Positions 8,602-17,525 are shown, numbered from the stretch's first letter. The stretch is 64,000 bases of DNA from Clostridium sp. 12(A) (GCA_000526575.1 JAGI01000002.1:2589501-2653500); one strand, 5' to 3'. Program-made: numbers and translations. Notes: generated by a model from the sequence alone, not told the origin.

Positions 8602-9480
8602 CTATTTTACATTTGTTGTCTTTCCTTCTTCTACACCTACAAGGTAATCCTCTGTCAGACCGTAATCCTTTAATATCTTTAACAGCGTTCCATCTGCCTT
8701 CATATCATTCAGCGCCTTGTTTATTTCTGCCAGAAATTCTTTGTCTTCAAAGCGCACCGCAGCACCGATTTGACCGCTTGCCTCTGCCTCATATGGGGAA
8801 AGAAGCTTAAGCTTTAAGGAGCTGTCAGAAGAAAGGGTATAGCCTGCAACGATTCCATCGGTGACTACAGCATCCACTTTCCCGGTATTGACAGCAGTCA
8901 TTAAGGTCGCCTGATTGTCATACGCTTCCAGTCCGCCGATTTTTCCTTCATCCAGCCATTTTTGCGCGGTCTCATAAAAGGTGGTTCCTGGCTGGGCTCC
9001 TACTTTTTTATCCTTTAAATCTTCCTTGGTCTTTATGGAGGAGCTTTCCGGGATTACCACTGCTTCGCCTTCCTGATACCATTTATCCGTAAAAGCAGCA
9101 ATCTGAAGCCGTTCATCTTTTACATACATGGCATCTGCCACCATATCCACGTTCTTGTTGTTAAGCTCCACCAATAAATTGGAAAAGTCTGTGACCTTCA
9201 TCTGGATATCGCCGATTCCCAAACGCTTGCATATCTCCTTTAATATTTCAATATCAAGTCCCTTTAACTTACCGGATTCCACATCCGTATAAGAAAATGG
9301 GGCATCGTTGGAGGAGCCAATGAGGAGATAGCCCTTTTCCTTTGCTTTTGTCAGCATGGCGGATTCTCCTGCTACTGTCTTTGTTTCTGCTTTCTTTGCC
9401 TGACAGCCCATAAGTGACACCACTGTCAGCGTAAATACCATGAGCCATAGGATTCCATTTCTTCTTGTTCTGTTCTTCAT
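8602..9480 (-). CDS. Amino-acid ABC transporter substrate-binding lipoprotein
   Basis: A 292-residue family 3 solute-binding protein. The N-terminus has a lipoprotein signal with lipobox SLMGC and acylated Cys26, so it is anchored outside the membrane. KEKGYLLIGSSNDAPFSYTD and KLKGLDIEILKEIC are the usual start of the first lobe, and the hinge region KKVGAQPGTTFYETA follows. It captures a polar amino acid or omega-amino acid for the adjacent permease and ATPase. The co-transcribed aminotransferase and dehydrogenase hint at GABA or a similar compound as ligand, which is inference. Confidence 0.92.
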   Translation of the reverse strand: MKNRTRRNGILWLMVFTLTVVSLMGCQAKKAETKTVAGESAMLTKAKEKGYLLIGSSNDAPFSYTDVESGKLKGLDIEILKEICKRLGIGDIQMKVTDFSNLLVELNNKNVDMVADAMYVKDERLQIAAFTDKWYQEGEAVVIPESSSIKTKEDLKDKKVGAQPGTTFYETAQKWLDEGKIGGLEAYDNQATLMTAVNTGKVDAVVTDGIVAGYTLSSDSSLKLKLLSPYEAEASGQIGAAVRFEDKEFLAEINKALNDMKADGTLLKILKDYGLTEDYLVGVEEGKTTNVK

Positions 9481-9509
9481 ACTCCTGTTTCCTTTCTTTA
9501 TTATGCTTG

Positions 9510-10205
9510 TTATGGGGTCCTTTTCAGCCTTCTCTCCAAAATCCCGCCAAGCTGGGAAAGGGGAAGACTTAACATCAGATATACCAATGCCAGTATGGTG
9601 TAAGCCTCGACCGTAAGAAACGTCTGGGAGGCAAAGGTTTTTGTTCGAAGGAGAAGCTCCTGAACCGAAATCATGGCAAGAAGGGATGTGTCTTTAATTA
9701 ACATGACCAGATAATTTCCAAAAACGGGTACGGAATTTCGCAAAGCCGGAGGTATGATAAAATGAAAGAGCACCTTCTTCTCGCTAAAGCCAAGGGCAAG
9801 GCCGGCTTCCCTCTGACCGGGATCGATGGCCAGTATGGCTGACCGTATGACCTCTGACATATAGCAGCCGTAATTGACTGCAAAACCGATGATACCGCAG
9901 GTAGATGCCCTTAGCTGGACATTGGCTTCGTATCCAAAAGCCAGCAGCACTCCGTTAATCAGGGTGGGGACTACATAATAGATATAAAACAGCTGAACCA
10001 GAAGAGGCGTTCCCCGGACCAGTTCAATGATGATTCCAAGAGACCGGCCAAGAAGCTTATGCTTTGAAAGTCTTCCGATGGCTATGAGTAAGGCTGCGAT
10101 TAAGGCCAGGGAAAAGCCTGCCAGTGTAATATAAAGGACGATTCCCACGCCTCCTAAAAGACTGGGCAGCAAGGTTCCAAATGCTTTTGTGAAATTAAGT
10201 TCCAT
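9510..10205 (-). CDS. Amino-acid ABC transporter permease (HisM/GlnP type)
   Basis: A 231-residue inner-membrane protein with about five membrane helices. The EAA loop that contacts the ATPase is visible around EAGLALGFSEKKVLFHFIIPPALRNSVP. RGTPLLVQLFYIYYVVP is a signature of polar amino-acid permeases. It sits between the ATPase and binding-protein genes with short gaps (12 and 29 bases), so the three form one importer; a homodimeric permease is expected because no second permease gene is present. Confidence 0.94.
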   Translation of the reverse strand: MELNFTKAFGTLLPSLLGGVGIVLYITLAGFSLALIAALLIAIGRLSKHKLLGRSLGIIIELVRGTPLLVQLFYIYYVVPTLINGVLLAFGYEANVQLRASTCGIIGFAVNYGCYMSEVIRSAILAIDPGQREAGLALGFSEKKVLFHFIIPPALRNSVPVFGNYLVMLIKDTSLLAMISVQELLLRTKTFASQTFLTVEAYTILALVYLMLSLPLSQLGGILERRLKRTP

Positions 10206-10217
10206 GGTGTCACCTCC

Positions 10218-10940
10218 CTAAAGCACTCTGGATAAGAATGCCTTTGTTCTCTCATTTTTAGGCTGGGTAAATATTTCACCCGGCGGTCCTTCTTCTACGA
10301 TGTAGCCGCCGTCCATAAAGATGACCCGGTCCGCCACATCCTTTGCAAACCCCATTTCATGGGTTACCACGATCATAGTCATTCCTTCCCCGGCCAGCTG
10401 CTTCATGACCTCAAGCACATCTCCTACCAGCTCCGGGTCAAGAGCGGAGGTGGGTTCATCAAAGAGAAGGATTTCCGGCTTCATGGCAAGGGCTCTTGCA
10501 ATGGCGACTCTTTGCTGCTGCCCTCCGGATAAGGAGGAGGGATAGGAATCCGCCTTGTGGGAAAGCCCTACTTTTTCAAGGAGCTTAAGGGCCTCCTCTC
10601 TGGCTTCCTTTTGAGGCACCTTATTAAGCTTCATGGGCGCATACATTACATTTTCCAGTGTGCTCATCAGGGGAAAGAGATGGAACCTCTGAAATACCAT
10701 TCCCACCTGCTTTCTGTAATCCGTTACCTTCTTCCCTAAATGGACTATGTTGTCTCCCAGATACAAAATCTCTCCTCCGGTTGGCTTTTCTAACAGGTTA
10801 ATGCACCGTAAAAATGTGCTTTTTCCAGAACCGGAGGGACCGATAATAACAACGACCTCTCCCTTACTCACGGTCATATTCACATCCCGCAAAACCTCCA
10901 GATCCTCGAAACATTTTGATAAATTTTTTATTTGCAGCAT
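10218..10940 (-). CDS. Amino-acid ABC transporter ATP-binding protein (GlnQ type)
   Basis: From the ATG at 10940 this is a 240-residue ATPase: Walker [10 protein letters not shown] at 34-42, Q-loop [11 protein letters not shown], signature [15 protein letters not shown], Walker [16 protein letters not shown], and H-loop VVTHEMGFA. The family's typical length is about 240. An upstream in-frame ATG at 11009 would add 23 residues (MELLKKRHC...) that run through the terminator-like hairpin; the AGGAGG before 10940 decides the start. It energises import of the amino acid bound by the lipoprotein encoded two genes downstream. Confidence 0.94.
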   Translation of the reverse strand: MLQIKNLSKCFEDLEVLRDVNMTVSKGEVVVIIGPSGSGKSTFLRCINLLEKPTGGEILYLGDNIVHLGKKVTDYRKQVGMVFQRFHLFPLMSTLENVMYAPMKLNKVPQKEAREEALKLLEKVGLSHKADSYPSSLSGGQQQRVAIARALAMKPEILLFDEPTSALDPELVGDVLEVMKQLAGEGMTMIVVTHEMGFAKDVADRVIFMDGGYIVEEGPPGEIFTQPKNERTKAFLSRVL

Positions 10941-10972
10941 GACCTTAGTCCTCCTCTCTCCGGGTTTTTTTA

Positions 10973-11014
10973 ACAAAAAAGAGCAATGTCTTTTTTTCAA
11001 AAGCTCCATTGCCC
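10973..11014 (-). terminator. Terminator-like hairpin inside the operon (possible attenuator)
   Basis: Read on the minus strand, GGGCAATG (11014-11007) pairs with CATTGCTC (10988-10981) and is followed directly by TTTTTTG. It lies between the cytidylate-kinase-like gene and the ATPase gene. No promoter fits between it and the ATPase start, so the transporter genes probably depend on read-through or on a promoter inside the upstream gene. Confidence 0.65.
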
Positions 11015-11046
11015 TGGACGTATCTGGTATTTACTTGTCTGCCCTG

Positions 11047-11655
11047 TTAAGAAACAAGGTTGGGAAATTTCTTGCGGATAAGCTCTGTTAAGATATCACA
11101 GGTTCCTTCTACGCCAAGTAAGCTGGAATCAATCATTACATTCTTATAGTCCTTATCAGACATTAAGTATCCGCAGTAATGCCTGTGGTAGGATTCTCTG
11201 GCCTTATCTACGGAGGCGATCATCTTCTTTGCTTCATCCGGCTTCATATTCAGCCGCTCGATGCAGTTGGAAAGCCTTGCTTCATAAGGAGCGTAAATAA
11301 AAATATGGATGATATTTTTATGATCCCTTAAAATGTGATCCGCACATCTCCCTACGATAATGCAGGATTCCCGCTCTGCTAAGTCTACGATAATCTTTCT
11401 CTGGGCGGAAAAAACGGAATCCTGAATGGCTGTGGTTCCCATGCCCAGTGGATAATTCATGTTAAAGAATGCTGTTTTTGCACTTTCTTCAACATCGCTG
11501 ATGGCTGAAACGGGAAGATTTAAATCCTTTGAAGTCATTTCAACAATGTCCCTGTCATAGTATTCAATTCCCAGCTTCTCACTGACCAGCCGTGCAATGG
11601 GCCTTCCCAGGCTGCCAAATTGTCTCGTAATGGTAACAACAAATGTTTCCCTCAC
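11047..11655 (-). CDS. Cytidylate kinase-like family protein
   Basis: I use the GTG at 11655 (VRETFVVTITRQFGS), which follows AGAGGTG with 6 bases spacing; the longer frame from 11739 runs back over the promoter. The protein is about 202 residues. It opens with TRQFGSLGRPIARLVSEKLG, the modified P-loop of the AAA_26/cytidylate kinase-like family, which lacks the usual Walker lysine. IVGRCADHILRDHKNIIHIFIYAP is the second conserved block. Members often sit beside transporters or regulators in Clostridia, and their substrate is unknown. It is the first gene of the operon controlled by the divergent PucR regulator and is separated from the importer by a hairpin. Confidence 0.85.
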   Translation of the reverse strand: MRETFVVTITRQFGSLGRPIARLVSEKLGIEYYDRDIVEMTSKDLNLPVSAISDVEESAKTAFFNMNYPLGMGTTAIQDSVFSAQRKIIVDLAERESCIIVGRCADHILRDHKNIIHIFIYAPYEARLSNCIERLNMKPDEAKKMIASVDKARESYHRHYCGYLMSDKDYKNVMIDSSLLGVEGTCDILTELIRKKFPNLVS

Positions 11656-11694
11656 ATGGAACACCTCTTTCCTCAGGTTCTGTATTATTTTGAT

Positions 11695-11723
11695 ATTATA
11701 CGCTGTGGACTCTCCTGCTTCAA
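11695..11723 (-). promoter_or_regulatory. Promoter of the amino-acid importer operon
   Basis: On the minus strand, -35 TTGAAG (11718-11723), a 17-bp spacer, and consensus -10 TATAAT (11695-11700). It lies about 40 bases upstream of the GTG at 11655. Confidence 0.75.
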
Positions 11724-11754
11724 TAGGTGTATCCTCCAATTTTTTCGGTTATTG

Positions 11755-11784
11755 TTGTACTCCGAGTACAAAGCATGATATACT
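11755..11784 (+). promoter_or_regulatory. pucR promoter with palindromic operator over the -35
   Basis: TTGTACTC-C-GAGTACAA at 11755-11771 is a perfect 17-base palindrome. Its first six bases (TTGTAC) also serve as the -35, with -10 TATACT at 11779-11784 after an 18-bp spacer. This suggests control of the pucR gene, and perhaps of the divergent operon 30 bases away, by PucR itself. Confidence 0.65.
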
Positions 11785-11815
11785 GTACCATCATATCATC
11801 AGGGAGGACGCCTAC

Positions 11816-12937
11816 ATGAGAACTCAGGTTTTGGATCTTTACCACACCACGAAGGAAAAATACAGCTTAAAGCTTTTAAGCGGCGAAGCAGGACTTACCA
11901 ATTCAATCTCCTGGGTCTATCTGGCTGAGGATTTTCAGAACATGCCATTTTTAAAGGGGGGAGAGCTTGTGATCACCACCGGGCTTTTTATGCAGAGCGG
12001 AATCACGCTTTCTGAATTCATCTGCGCCCTTGTTACCAGAAGCTGCAGCGGAATCTTAATCAATGTGGGGCAGTATATCCACGAAGGAGATATCACAGAG
12101 GAAATTAAGGAGTTTTGCAAAAACAGTGACTTCCCCTTAATCATCATGCCCTGGAAGATTCATCTGGTGGACATTATGCAGGATTATTGCCGAACCCTTT
12201 TGTTAAGCACCAGAAATGCAGACCTTATAAACGCCGCCTTTCTTGGAGCCATCTATCAGTCTCCCCTTCATGAAAGTACACTTCTCACCTTAAATCAGCA
12301 CGGCTTTCCTACGAAGGCTGAATACCGTATCTTTGTCATCTCGAACCTTCAGACCACAACAAGAATCACCTTTTCCTTAAACCACAAACAACTAAAATAC
12401 CACTTATTTGAACATGATCATCTTCAGATTCTGATTGTGCTCATGTCCCAGCCTAATATCCCCCTTAATGAGCTCCTTGATATTCTTCTTTTTTGTGACA
12501 GCATAACCCTTGGAATCAGCAATTCTTTTTCATCCCTTATGGACTTTGGACTCTGCTATAAACGGGCAAGGTTTGCCCTGGCGGCGGCTTCCTTTTGGAG
12601 TATTCCTTCTGTATATTTTGAAGAGCTGGGGATTTTTCAGATTCTTTTTTCCTCCTCAGACCCGGAAATGCTAAAGGGAATCAGTCAGAAAAGTCTGGGA
12701 GTTTTGGAAGAGTTTGATGCTTTACATGATTCAGACTATGTGGATACCTTAAGAACCTTTCTTCTTTCGGACTGCAATCTGCTGGAGACTGCTTCCAGCA
12801 TGCATGCCCATCGAAATACCATTGTTTACCGTCTGAAAAAGATAAAAGAATTGTTGCATACGGAGCTGAATGACTCCAAGATTAAATTTGAATTGTTAAT
12901 GGCTTTTTATATACGGGAATATTTTCTGATTGAATGA
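11816..12937 (+). CDS. PucR-family transcriptional regulator
   Basis: A 373-residue protein from the ATG at 11816, which follows GGGAGG; a longer open frame upstream is not coding. Residues 1-125 match the PucR N-terminal sensor domain (WVYLAEDFQNMPFLKGGELVITTG). The C-terminus has the HTH_30 helix-turn-helix: LLETASSMHAHRNTIVYRLKKIKELL. PucR/CdaR regulators respond to nitrogen compounds such as purines or GABA. It diverges from the amino-acid importer/GabT operon, so it is the likely activator or repressor of that operon. It ends 5 bases from the convergent phosphoesterase gene, with no room for a separate terminator. Confidence 0.9.
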   Translation: MRTQVLDLYHTTKEKYSLKLLSGEAGLTNSISWVYLAEDFQNMPFLKGGELVITTGLFMQSGITLSEFICALVTRSCSGILINVGQYIHEGDITEEIKEFCKNSDFPLIIMPWKIHLVDIMQDYCRTLLLSTRNADLINAAFLGAIYQSPLHESTLLTLNQHGFPTKAEYRIFVISNLQTTTRITFSLNHKQLKYHLFEHDHLQILIVLMSQPNIPLNELLDILLFCDSITLGISNSFSSLMDFGLCYKRARFALAAASFWSIPSVYFEELGIFQILFSSSDPEMLKGISQKSLGVLEEFDALHDSDYVDTLRTFLLSDCNLLETASSMHAHRNTIVYRLKKIKELLHTELNDSKIKFELLMAFYIREYFLIE

Positions 12938-12942
12938 TATGC

Positions 12943-13800
12943 TTAAATTCCAAGCTCCGCAGCAGCCTCCTGCCAGTAGACTTCCGGGAGTGTGGTCCAT
13001 TCCTTTTTGCCTTCTCTCTCCCTGTATTTAAAAAGGGCAAGTTCCAGGCATTCCTTCGAATGGTCCACTCCCGTAAGCAAACAGATTTCCACGATTCTGG
13101 CCCATATGCTGGCGCTCTCAAACAGACCGCTTTCATGAAGTTCAAAAGCCGCCTGATTCTTATCATATTCAATCTGAAGAAGCTCTTCCTCCCAGGTCCC
13201 CCTCTCCCCGTGGAGAATCCCAAACTGGGCATTTCCCTGGTAATAGAAAGGCACTCCTGCGGATCCGACGTTAATCAGCTTTTTCCCTTCATATTCCTGG
13301 GTTCCCTGTATGTGGGTGTGACCGCATAAGAGGACACTTGCATCCATGGCCTTTAATACCGCTTCTGTTTCCTTGGTTCCCAGCCGTAAAATTCCTTTGG
13401 TGTGTTCCATGGAACCATGGCAGTAAAGCACATCCGGATATCCTTTCACGATCATGCGCCCGGATATGCTAAGGCTATGAAAAAAGTCCAGATCACGTTT
13501 TGTCAGGTTCTCATACGTATATAAAAGGCTTCCTGTGGCAGACGATGGCATTACCCAGCCAGCCCCTATACAATCCCTGTGATCTAACATATACTCTTCC
13601 CGGTTTCCTTTTATAAAGCTGCATTCATAGCTGTCCTTCAGCTCATATAGAAGCTTCATAGTCTTTTGGGGATAGGCGCAGTCACTGACGTAATCCCCCA
13701 GGAATAGAAACCGGTCTGCTCCCTTATGAATGGCATGGTCCACGCAGGCCTTTAACCCATGATAATTGCTGTGAATATCACTGATTACCCCTATGTTCAT
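12943..13800 (-). CDS. Metallophosphoesterase family protein
   Basis: A 285-residue calcineurin-like phosphoesterase. Metal ligands are visible: Asp8 and His10 (ISDIHSN), Asp36 (LGDYVSD), Asn66 (KGNREE), and the GHTHIQG motif near residue 160. The fold resembles YfcE/MJ0936-type enzymes that hydrolyse phosphodiesters, but the C-terminal 60-residue helical extension (ESASIWARIVEICLLTGVDHSKECLELAL) is unlike minimal members. It lies 3 bases downstream of the DUF1266 gene, so the two are co-translated. The substrate is unknown. Confidence 0.88.
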   Translation of the reverse strand: MNIGVISDIHSNYHGLKACVDHAIHKGADRFLFLGDYVSDCAYPQKTMKLLYELKDSYECSFIKGNREEYMLDHRDCIGAGWVMPSSATGSLLYTYENLTKRDLDFFHSLSISGRMIVKGYPDVLYCHGSMEHTKGILRLGTKETEAVLKAMDASVLLCGHTHIQGTQEYEGKKLINVGSAGVPFYYQGNAQFGILHGERGTWEEELLQIEYDKNQAAFELHESGLFESASIWARIVEICLLTGVDHSKECLELALFKYREREGKKEWTTLPEVYWQEAAAELGI

Positions 13801-13803
13801 CCC

Positions 13804-15243
13804 TTATCTCTCCTTCTGCACACGATTTTTTCCAAGAATCTGATTCAGCTCGGAAAACGCCAGAACAGCATTCTTAATATCCTCTAAATAGTAGGAAATC
13901 ACTTTATCTTTATGAAGCTTTCCGTCATCCTTTTTGCTGATTCCTGCCTTTTTATAATTCCGGGGCAGATGGAACATAGTCATATCATTTACCTTAAAAG
14001 CAATCAAATCATGCTTTGTAAACTCATAGGAAAAATGGAGCTTCTGGCTCCAGGGAATCACATGAAGCCTGGAACCGAACAGCTTTTTTTCCAGCAGACG
14101 GATATAACGGTCAGTCATCAGAAGCCTTGAATTAGCCATAAAAGGAATCTCATCCGGGCAGTGTTTAAACTTCTTTTTCTTTACCAAAGCCTCCATATCT
14201 GAGAACCACCCTGAGTTCGTATCAGAAACAGGTACTCTATAGGAAGGCTCACAAATTTCCTGGTCAAGCAGATAACCGACTCCGTATTTATGAAAAATGG
14301 GAAATACCCTGGACCGGGAAAAGGCAAAACGTGGTTCCGATATTCCGGTATGGGATTCTGATTCATGAAGCCCGAATCCATACCCTTCGGAAATACATCT
14401 GCAAAACTCTGTCATATCGCTCCCGGTCCATAGTCCGGATACTTCTAAAAGCTTCCCCTTGTGGGCTGCCAGCTTATAACAGTTTTCCACATAGCCTGAG
14501 GAATCCAGAATAAAGGTGCCGCTGACCGCTGACATTAGCTGTTTTCCAAACACGGCACTGGAAAAATAAGTCTGCCAGCTGCCAAAGAGAGCTTCGGTCA
14601 CTTTCCCGTATTGGTTTAACAAAGCTTCTGTTTCCTTCTCTGTCAGAAAACCGATCATACTCGCATCAGAGACAATGGAAATGATTCTTGATAAGTTAAA
14701 GCCAGCCATGGAACGCCCTCCCGTCAAAGAAAGCCAGCATTTATTTTTCTTAAAGAGCATGGATAGATTTTCACGCTCCCCGTCATTTTCCCGACGGAAA
14801 AACTCCAGGATAGAGGAACGGAGCTTTTCCTTACTATCACTGAAACGTTCCATGAGATGAAACTGCTCCCACACGGGGGCAAAGGGCTTTATGTATCGTT
14901 TTATCCTCTCACCAGCGGAGAAATAGACCGCTGCCTTTTCCCGGGACATAGAGGCAAACTGTTCCGGAGCATGAAGGTATATCTCAATGAGGGCGCTGTA
15001 AATGATTCCGTCTGTTACGGCGTATTGAAGAAGCTCTTTCAGCACAGGTTCCACTTCCTGGGGCTTTGTAATTCCGTAATTATCGTTTAAGGCCTTCTTT
15101 ACAATGAGCTTGCTGTACGGAAATGCAGTATGTGGATTGACCGTAGTCAATATATCTTTTATCTGATCCATCGATGGATTATCTTCCATAGGAAGAATTC
15201 CATAACGGTACATGGCGGCTAATATCAGGTATTTGTTATTCAC
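13804..15243 (-). CDS. DUF1266-like domain protein of unknown function
   Basis: A 479-residue soluble protein. I recognise a stretch around residues 165-250 (WLSLTGGRSMAGFNLSRI, then GFLTEKETEALLNQYGK and GSWQTYFSSAVFGKQL) that resembles DUF1266, in which a Trp-x-x-x-x-Gly-Arg block precedes a SW-x-x-Y-x-x-S motif. The flanking N-terminal and C-terminal halves match nothing I know. No signal peptide or membrane helix is visible. It is followed after 3 bases by a metallophosphoesterase gene, suggesting a joint function. It starts with ATG at 15243. The DUF1266 assignment is moderate; function is unknown. Confidence 0.75.
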   Translation of the reverse strand: MNNKYLILAAMYRYGILPMEDNPSMDQIKDILTTVNPHTAFPYSKLIVKKALNDNYGITKPQEVEPVLKELLQYAVTDGIIYSALIEIYLHAPEQFASMSREKAAVYFSAGERIKRYIKPFAPVWEQFHLMERFSDSKEKLRSSILEFFRRENDGERENLSMLFKKNKCWLSLTGGRSMAGFNLSRIISIVSDASMIGFLTEKETEALLNQYGKVTEALFGSWQTYFSSAVFGKQLMSAVSGTFILDSSGYVENCYKLAAHKGKLLEVSGLWTGSDMTEFCRCISEGYGFGLHESESHTGISEPRFAFSRSRVFPIFHKYGVGYLLDQEICEPSYRVPVSDTNSGWFSDMEALVKKKKFKHCPDEIPFMANSRLLMTDRYIRLLEKKLFGSRLHVIPWSQKLHFSYEFTKHDLIAFKVNDMTMFHLPRNYKKAGISKKDDGKLHKDKVISYYLEDIKNAVLAFSELNQILGKNRVQKER

Positions 15244-15417
15244 TCAATGATCCTCGTCTTTCAGGTAACTATCAAAAGTAAAACATGTTTCCATAATTCT
15301 AATACATTTTATTATATTTTTCCCATCAAGTAAATGCAGGAATTATAAAAAACGTGGAAAACCGATTTCACTTGTGATAGGATAGGAGCATAAAACTTGA
15401 GAGCGGAGGCTAAGACA

Positions 15418-16110
15418 TTGAAGACCATCGGATTAATCGGCGGAATGAGCTGGGAAAGCACCATGACATATTATCAGATCATCAATACAACAGTGAAAGA
15501 AATGCTTGGAGGCCTGCACTCTGGAAAGATTCTCTTAAACAGTGTAGATTTCTATGAAATTGAAAAACATCAGTCAAAAGGTGAATGGGATATCTGTGCC
15601 ACCATGATGATTGATGCAGCCAGATCTTTAGAAGCTGCTGGTGCGGATTTTATCGTAATCTGTACCAATACCATGCATAAGGTGGTACCTCAGATTCAGG
15701 AAAACATTGCCATCCCCATTCTTCATATCGCAGATGCTGTTTCCCAGGAATTAAAGCAGCACGGGATTACAAAGTCGGCACTTCTTGGAACAAAGTATAC
15801 CTTGACAGAGACCTTTTATATCGAAAAGCTTGTGGAAGCCGGAATTGAAATCCTGATTCCAGAACCACAGGATATTGAACTCATCAACCGGGTGATTTTT
15901 GAAGAGCTGTGCCTGGGAATTGTGTCCCCGGACTCAAAAAAAGAATATCTGCGGATTATCGGACAGCTTGAAACTCAGGGAGCACAGAGCGTAATTCTTG
16001 GCTGTACGGAAATCGGTCTGATGATAAAGCAGGAGGACACCTCACTTCCCGTATTTGATACGGCGAGGATTCACGCAGAAAAGGCTGCAAGGTCTGGCTG
16101 TACTTCATAA
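15418..16110 (+). CDS. Aspartate/glutamate racemase family protein
   Basis: About 230 residues. The start is a TTG at 15418, with GCGGAGG eight bases upstream; another TTG at 15397 lacks a site. KTIGLIGGMSWESTMTYY opens the first lobe. The two catalytic cysteines are Cys82 (ICTNTMHK) and Cys196 (LGCTEIG), nearly the same positions as in E. coli YgeA. It should interconvert L- and D-forms of an amino acid by the cofactor-free two-base mechanism; broad-specificity racemases of this clade often act on amino acids other than Asp. It stands alone and ends in a strong terminator. Confidence 0.93.
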   Translation: MKTIGLIGGMSWESTMTYYQIINTTVKEMLGGLHSGKILLNSVDFYEIEKHQSKGEWDICATMMIDAARSLEAAGADFIVICTNTMHKVVPQIQENIAIPILHIADAVSQELKQHGITKSALLGTKYTLTETFYIEKLVEAGIEILIPEPQDIELINRVIFEELCLGIVSPDSKKEYLRIIGQLETQGAQSVILGCTEIGLMIKQEDTSLPVFDTARIHAEKAARSGCTS

Positions 16111-16113
16111 AGG

Positions 16114-16163
16114 AAGGAAGAGAAAAAGGCTTTTATGTTCAAAGCCATTTTCTCTTCCTTTTT
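16114..16163 (+). terminator. Terminator of the racemase gene
   Basis: A 20-base stem (16114-16133 with 16141-16160, one mismatch) containing AAGGAAGAGAAAA, with a 7-base loop and a following T-run (TTTTT). Confidence 0.88.
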
Positions 16164-16221
16164 ATTGTTCTGATTCTGAGATAATGCCTTATGTGATTCT
16201 AAAGGCAAGTGATGGTTTTGC

Positions 16222-17406
16222 TTATTCTCTCCCAGTCAGATAATAGAGGAATGCAAGAATTGGCAGAGAAAATCCAAGCACAGATGCCATATTCCAGCCT
16301 CCCCTTACATAGGTAAAGCCACCAAGGGCTGACCCTGCGGCACCTCCCAGGAAGAAGATTGCCATAAATAAGCCATTGACCCGGCCGCGTATCTCATCTC
16401 CAAGAGAATAGATGGCCTGCTGCCCCAGAACCAGATTCCCGGAAACCGCCATATCAAGAAGGATTGCGGAAGCACAAAACAGGAATAAGGAAATGCCTTC
16501 CTGATTCGTAAATACATGGGTAAGGCCAAAGGAAGACGCAGCGAGTAAAAATGCGATTCCTGTAAGAAGTCTGGAATACCCCTTATCCGCAAGTCTTCCG
16601 GCAATGGGAGCAGCCACAGCTCCCGCCACTCCTGCAAAGCCAAACAGCGCAATCTCCTTCTGGTCCAAATGAAAATGCTGGGATAAATACATGGGGACCA
16701 CGGTCCAGAACAGGCTGAAGCTTCCAAAAAGGGCTGCCTGGTAAAGGGCTCTACGGCGAAGGAGAGGGATGGAACAAATGAGATGCCACAGGGACTGAAT
16801 GATTTTTTGGTAGCTCTCTAAAGGCTTTGGATTTCTCTTAGGAAGGAGCCTGCTTAAAACTACGGTAAGAACCACCATGATAACAGCTGATAAATAATAC
16901 ACTGCTCTCCAGCCAAGATATCCGGTAATCAGGCTGGCCGCAGGCCGGGCAAGCATGATTCCTAGTAAGAGTCCGCTCATTACATTTCCAACGGCCTTTC
17001 CCCGTTCCTTTGCCGGTGCCAGATGGGCTGCAAAGGGCACTAACACCTGAGCCGCCACAGACCCGGCTCCGATGAAAACGGCTGAAAGAAAAAAGAGTTC
17101 TGTATTCTTTGCCAAAGGCGCCATTAAAAGTCCCACAATGGCAACAAGAAGAGTACAAACCGTCAATTTCCTGTTTTCCAGCAAGTCACTTAAAGGTACG
17201 AGAAACAACAGTCCTGCTGCGTAGCCGAGCTGGGTCATGGTAACAATTAACCCGGACAAGCCAGGAGAAATTCCGGTATCCTTGCTGATAGGCCCCACCA
17301 GAGGCTGGGAGTAATACAGGTTTGCAACAATCAGACCGCAGGAGGCGGCCAAAAGCAGAATCAGCCAGCTGGGGATCTTTCTCTCTTCCTTGTTTTCAAT
17401 CATCAT
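16222..17406 (-). CDS. MFS transporter (DHA1-type efflux)
   Basis: A 394-residue major facilitator with twelve predicted helices. The first helix carries ANLYYSQPLVGPI, typical of the YcaD/YfhI-like drug:H+ antiporter group, and LSGLIVTMTQLGYAAGLLFLVPLSDLLENRK contains the conserved loop 2-3 motif G-x-x-x-D-x-x-x-R. It probably exports toxic compounds. It diverges from a TetR regulator, and two perfect AAACG-N3-CGTTT boxes lie within 65 bases upstream of its ATG, fitting repression by that regulator. An AGGAGG-like site (CAAAGGAGGAT region on the minus strand) precedes the start. Confidence 0.92.
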   Translation of the reverse strand: MMIENKEERKIPSWLILLLAASCGLIVANLYYSQPLVGPISKDTGISPGLSGLIVTMTQLGYAAGLLFLVPLSDLLENRKLTVCTLLVAIVGLLMAPLAKNTELFFLSAVFIGAGSVAAQVLVPFAAHLAPAKERGKAVGNVMSGLLLGIMLARPAASLITGYLGWRAVYYLSAVIMVVLTVVLSRLLPKRNPKPLESYQKIIQSLWHLICSIPLLRRRALYQAALFGSFSLFWTVVPMYLSQHFHLDQKEIALFGFAGVAGAVAAPIAGRLADKGYSRLLTGIAFLLAASSFGLTHVFTNQEGISLFLFCASAILLDMAVSGNLVLGQQAIYSLGDEIRGRVNGLFMAIFFLGGAAGSALGGFTYVRGGWNMASVLGFSLPILAFLYYLTGRE

Positions 17407-17429
17407 TTTATTATCCTCCTTTATATACT

Positions 17430-17525
17430 AAACGTATCGTTTATTAATTACATATTAAACGCACCGTTTCGTTTTGTCAACCCTGTTTTTTTCTATTCTT
17501 TTATGTTATAATGAACGCAACGTAT
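17430..17525. promoter_or_regulatory. Three TetR operator boxes between MFS and tetR
   Basis: AAACG-TAT-CGTTT at 17430-17442 and AAACG-CAC-CGTTT at 17457-17469 are perfect palindromes differing only in the centre. A degenerate third copy, GAACG-CAA-CGTAT, lies at 17513-17525 just after a TATAAT (17507-17512) that is the likely -10 of tetR. This places operators over both promoters. Confidence 0.75.
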
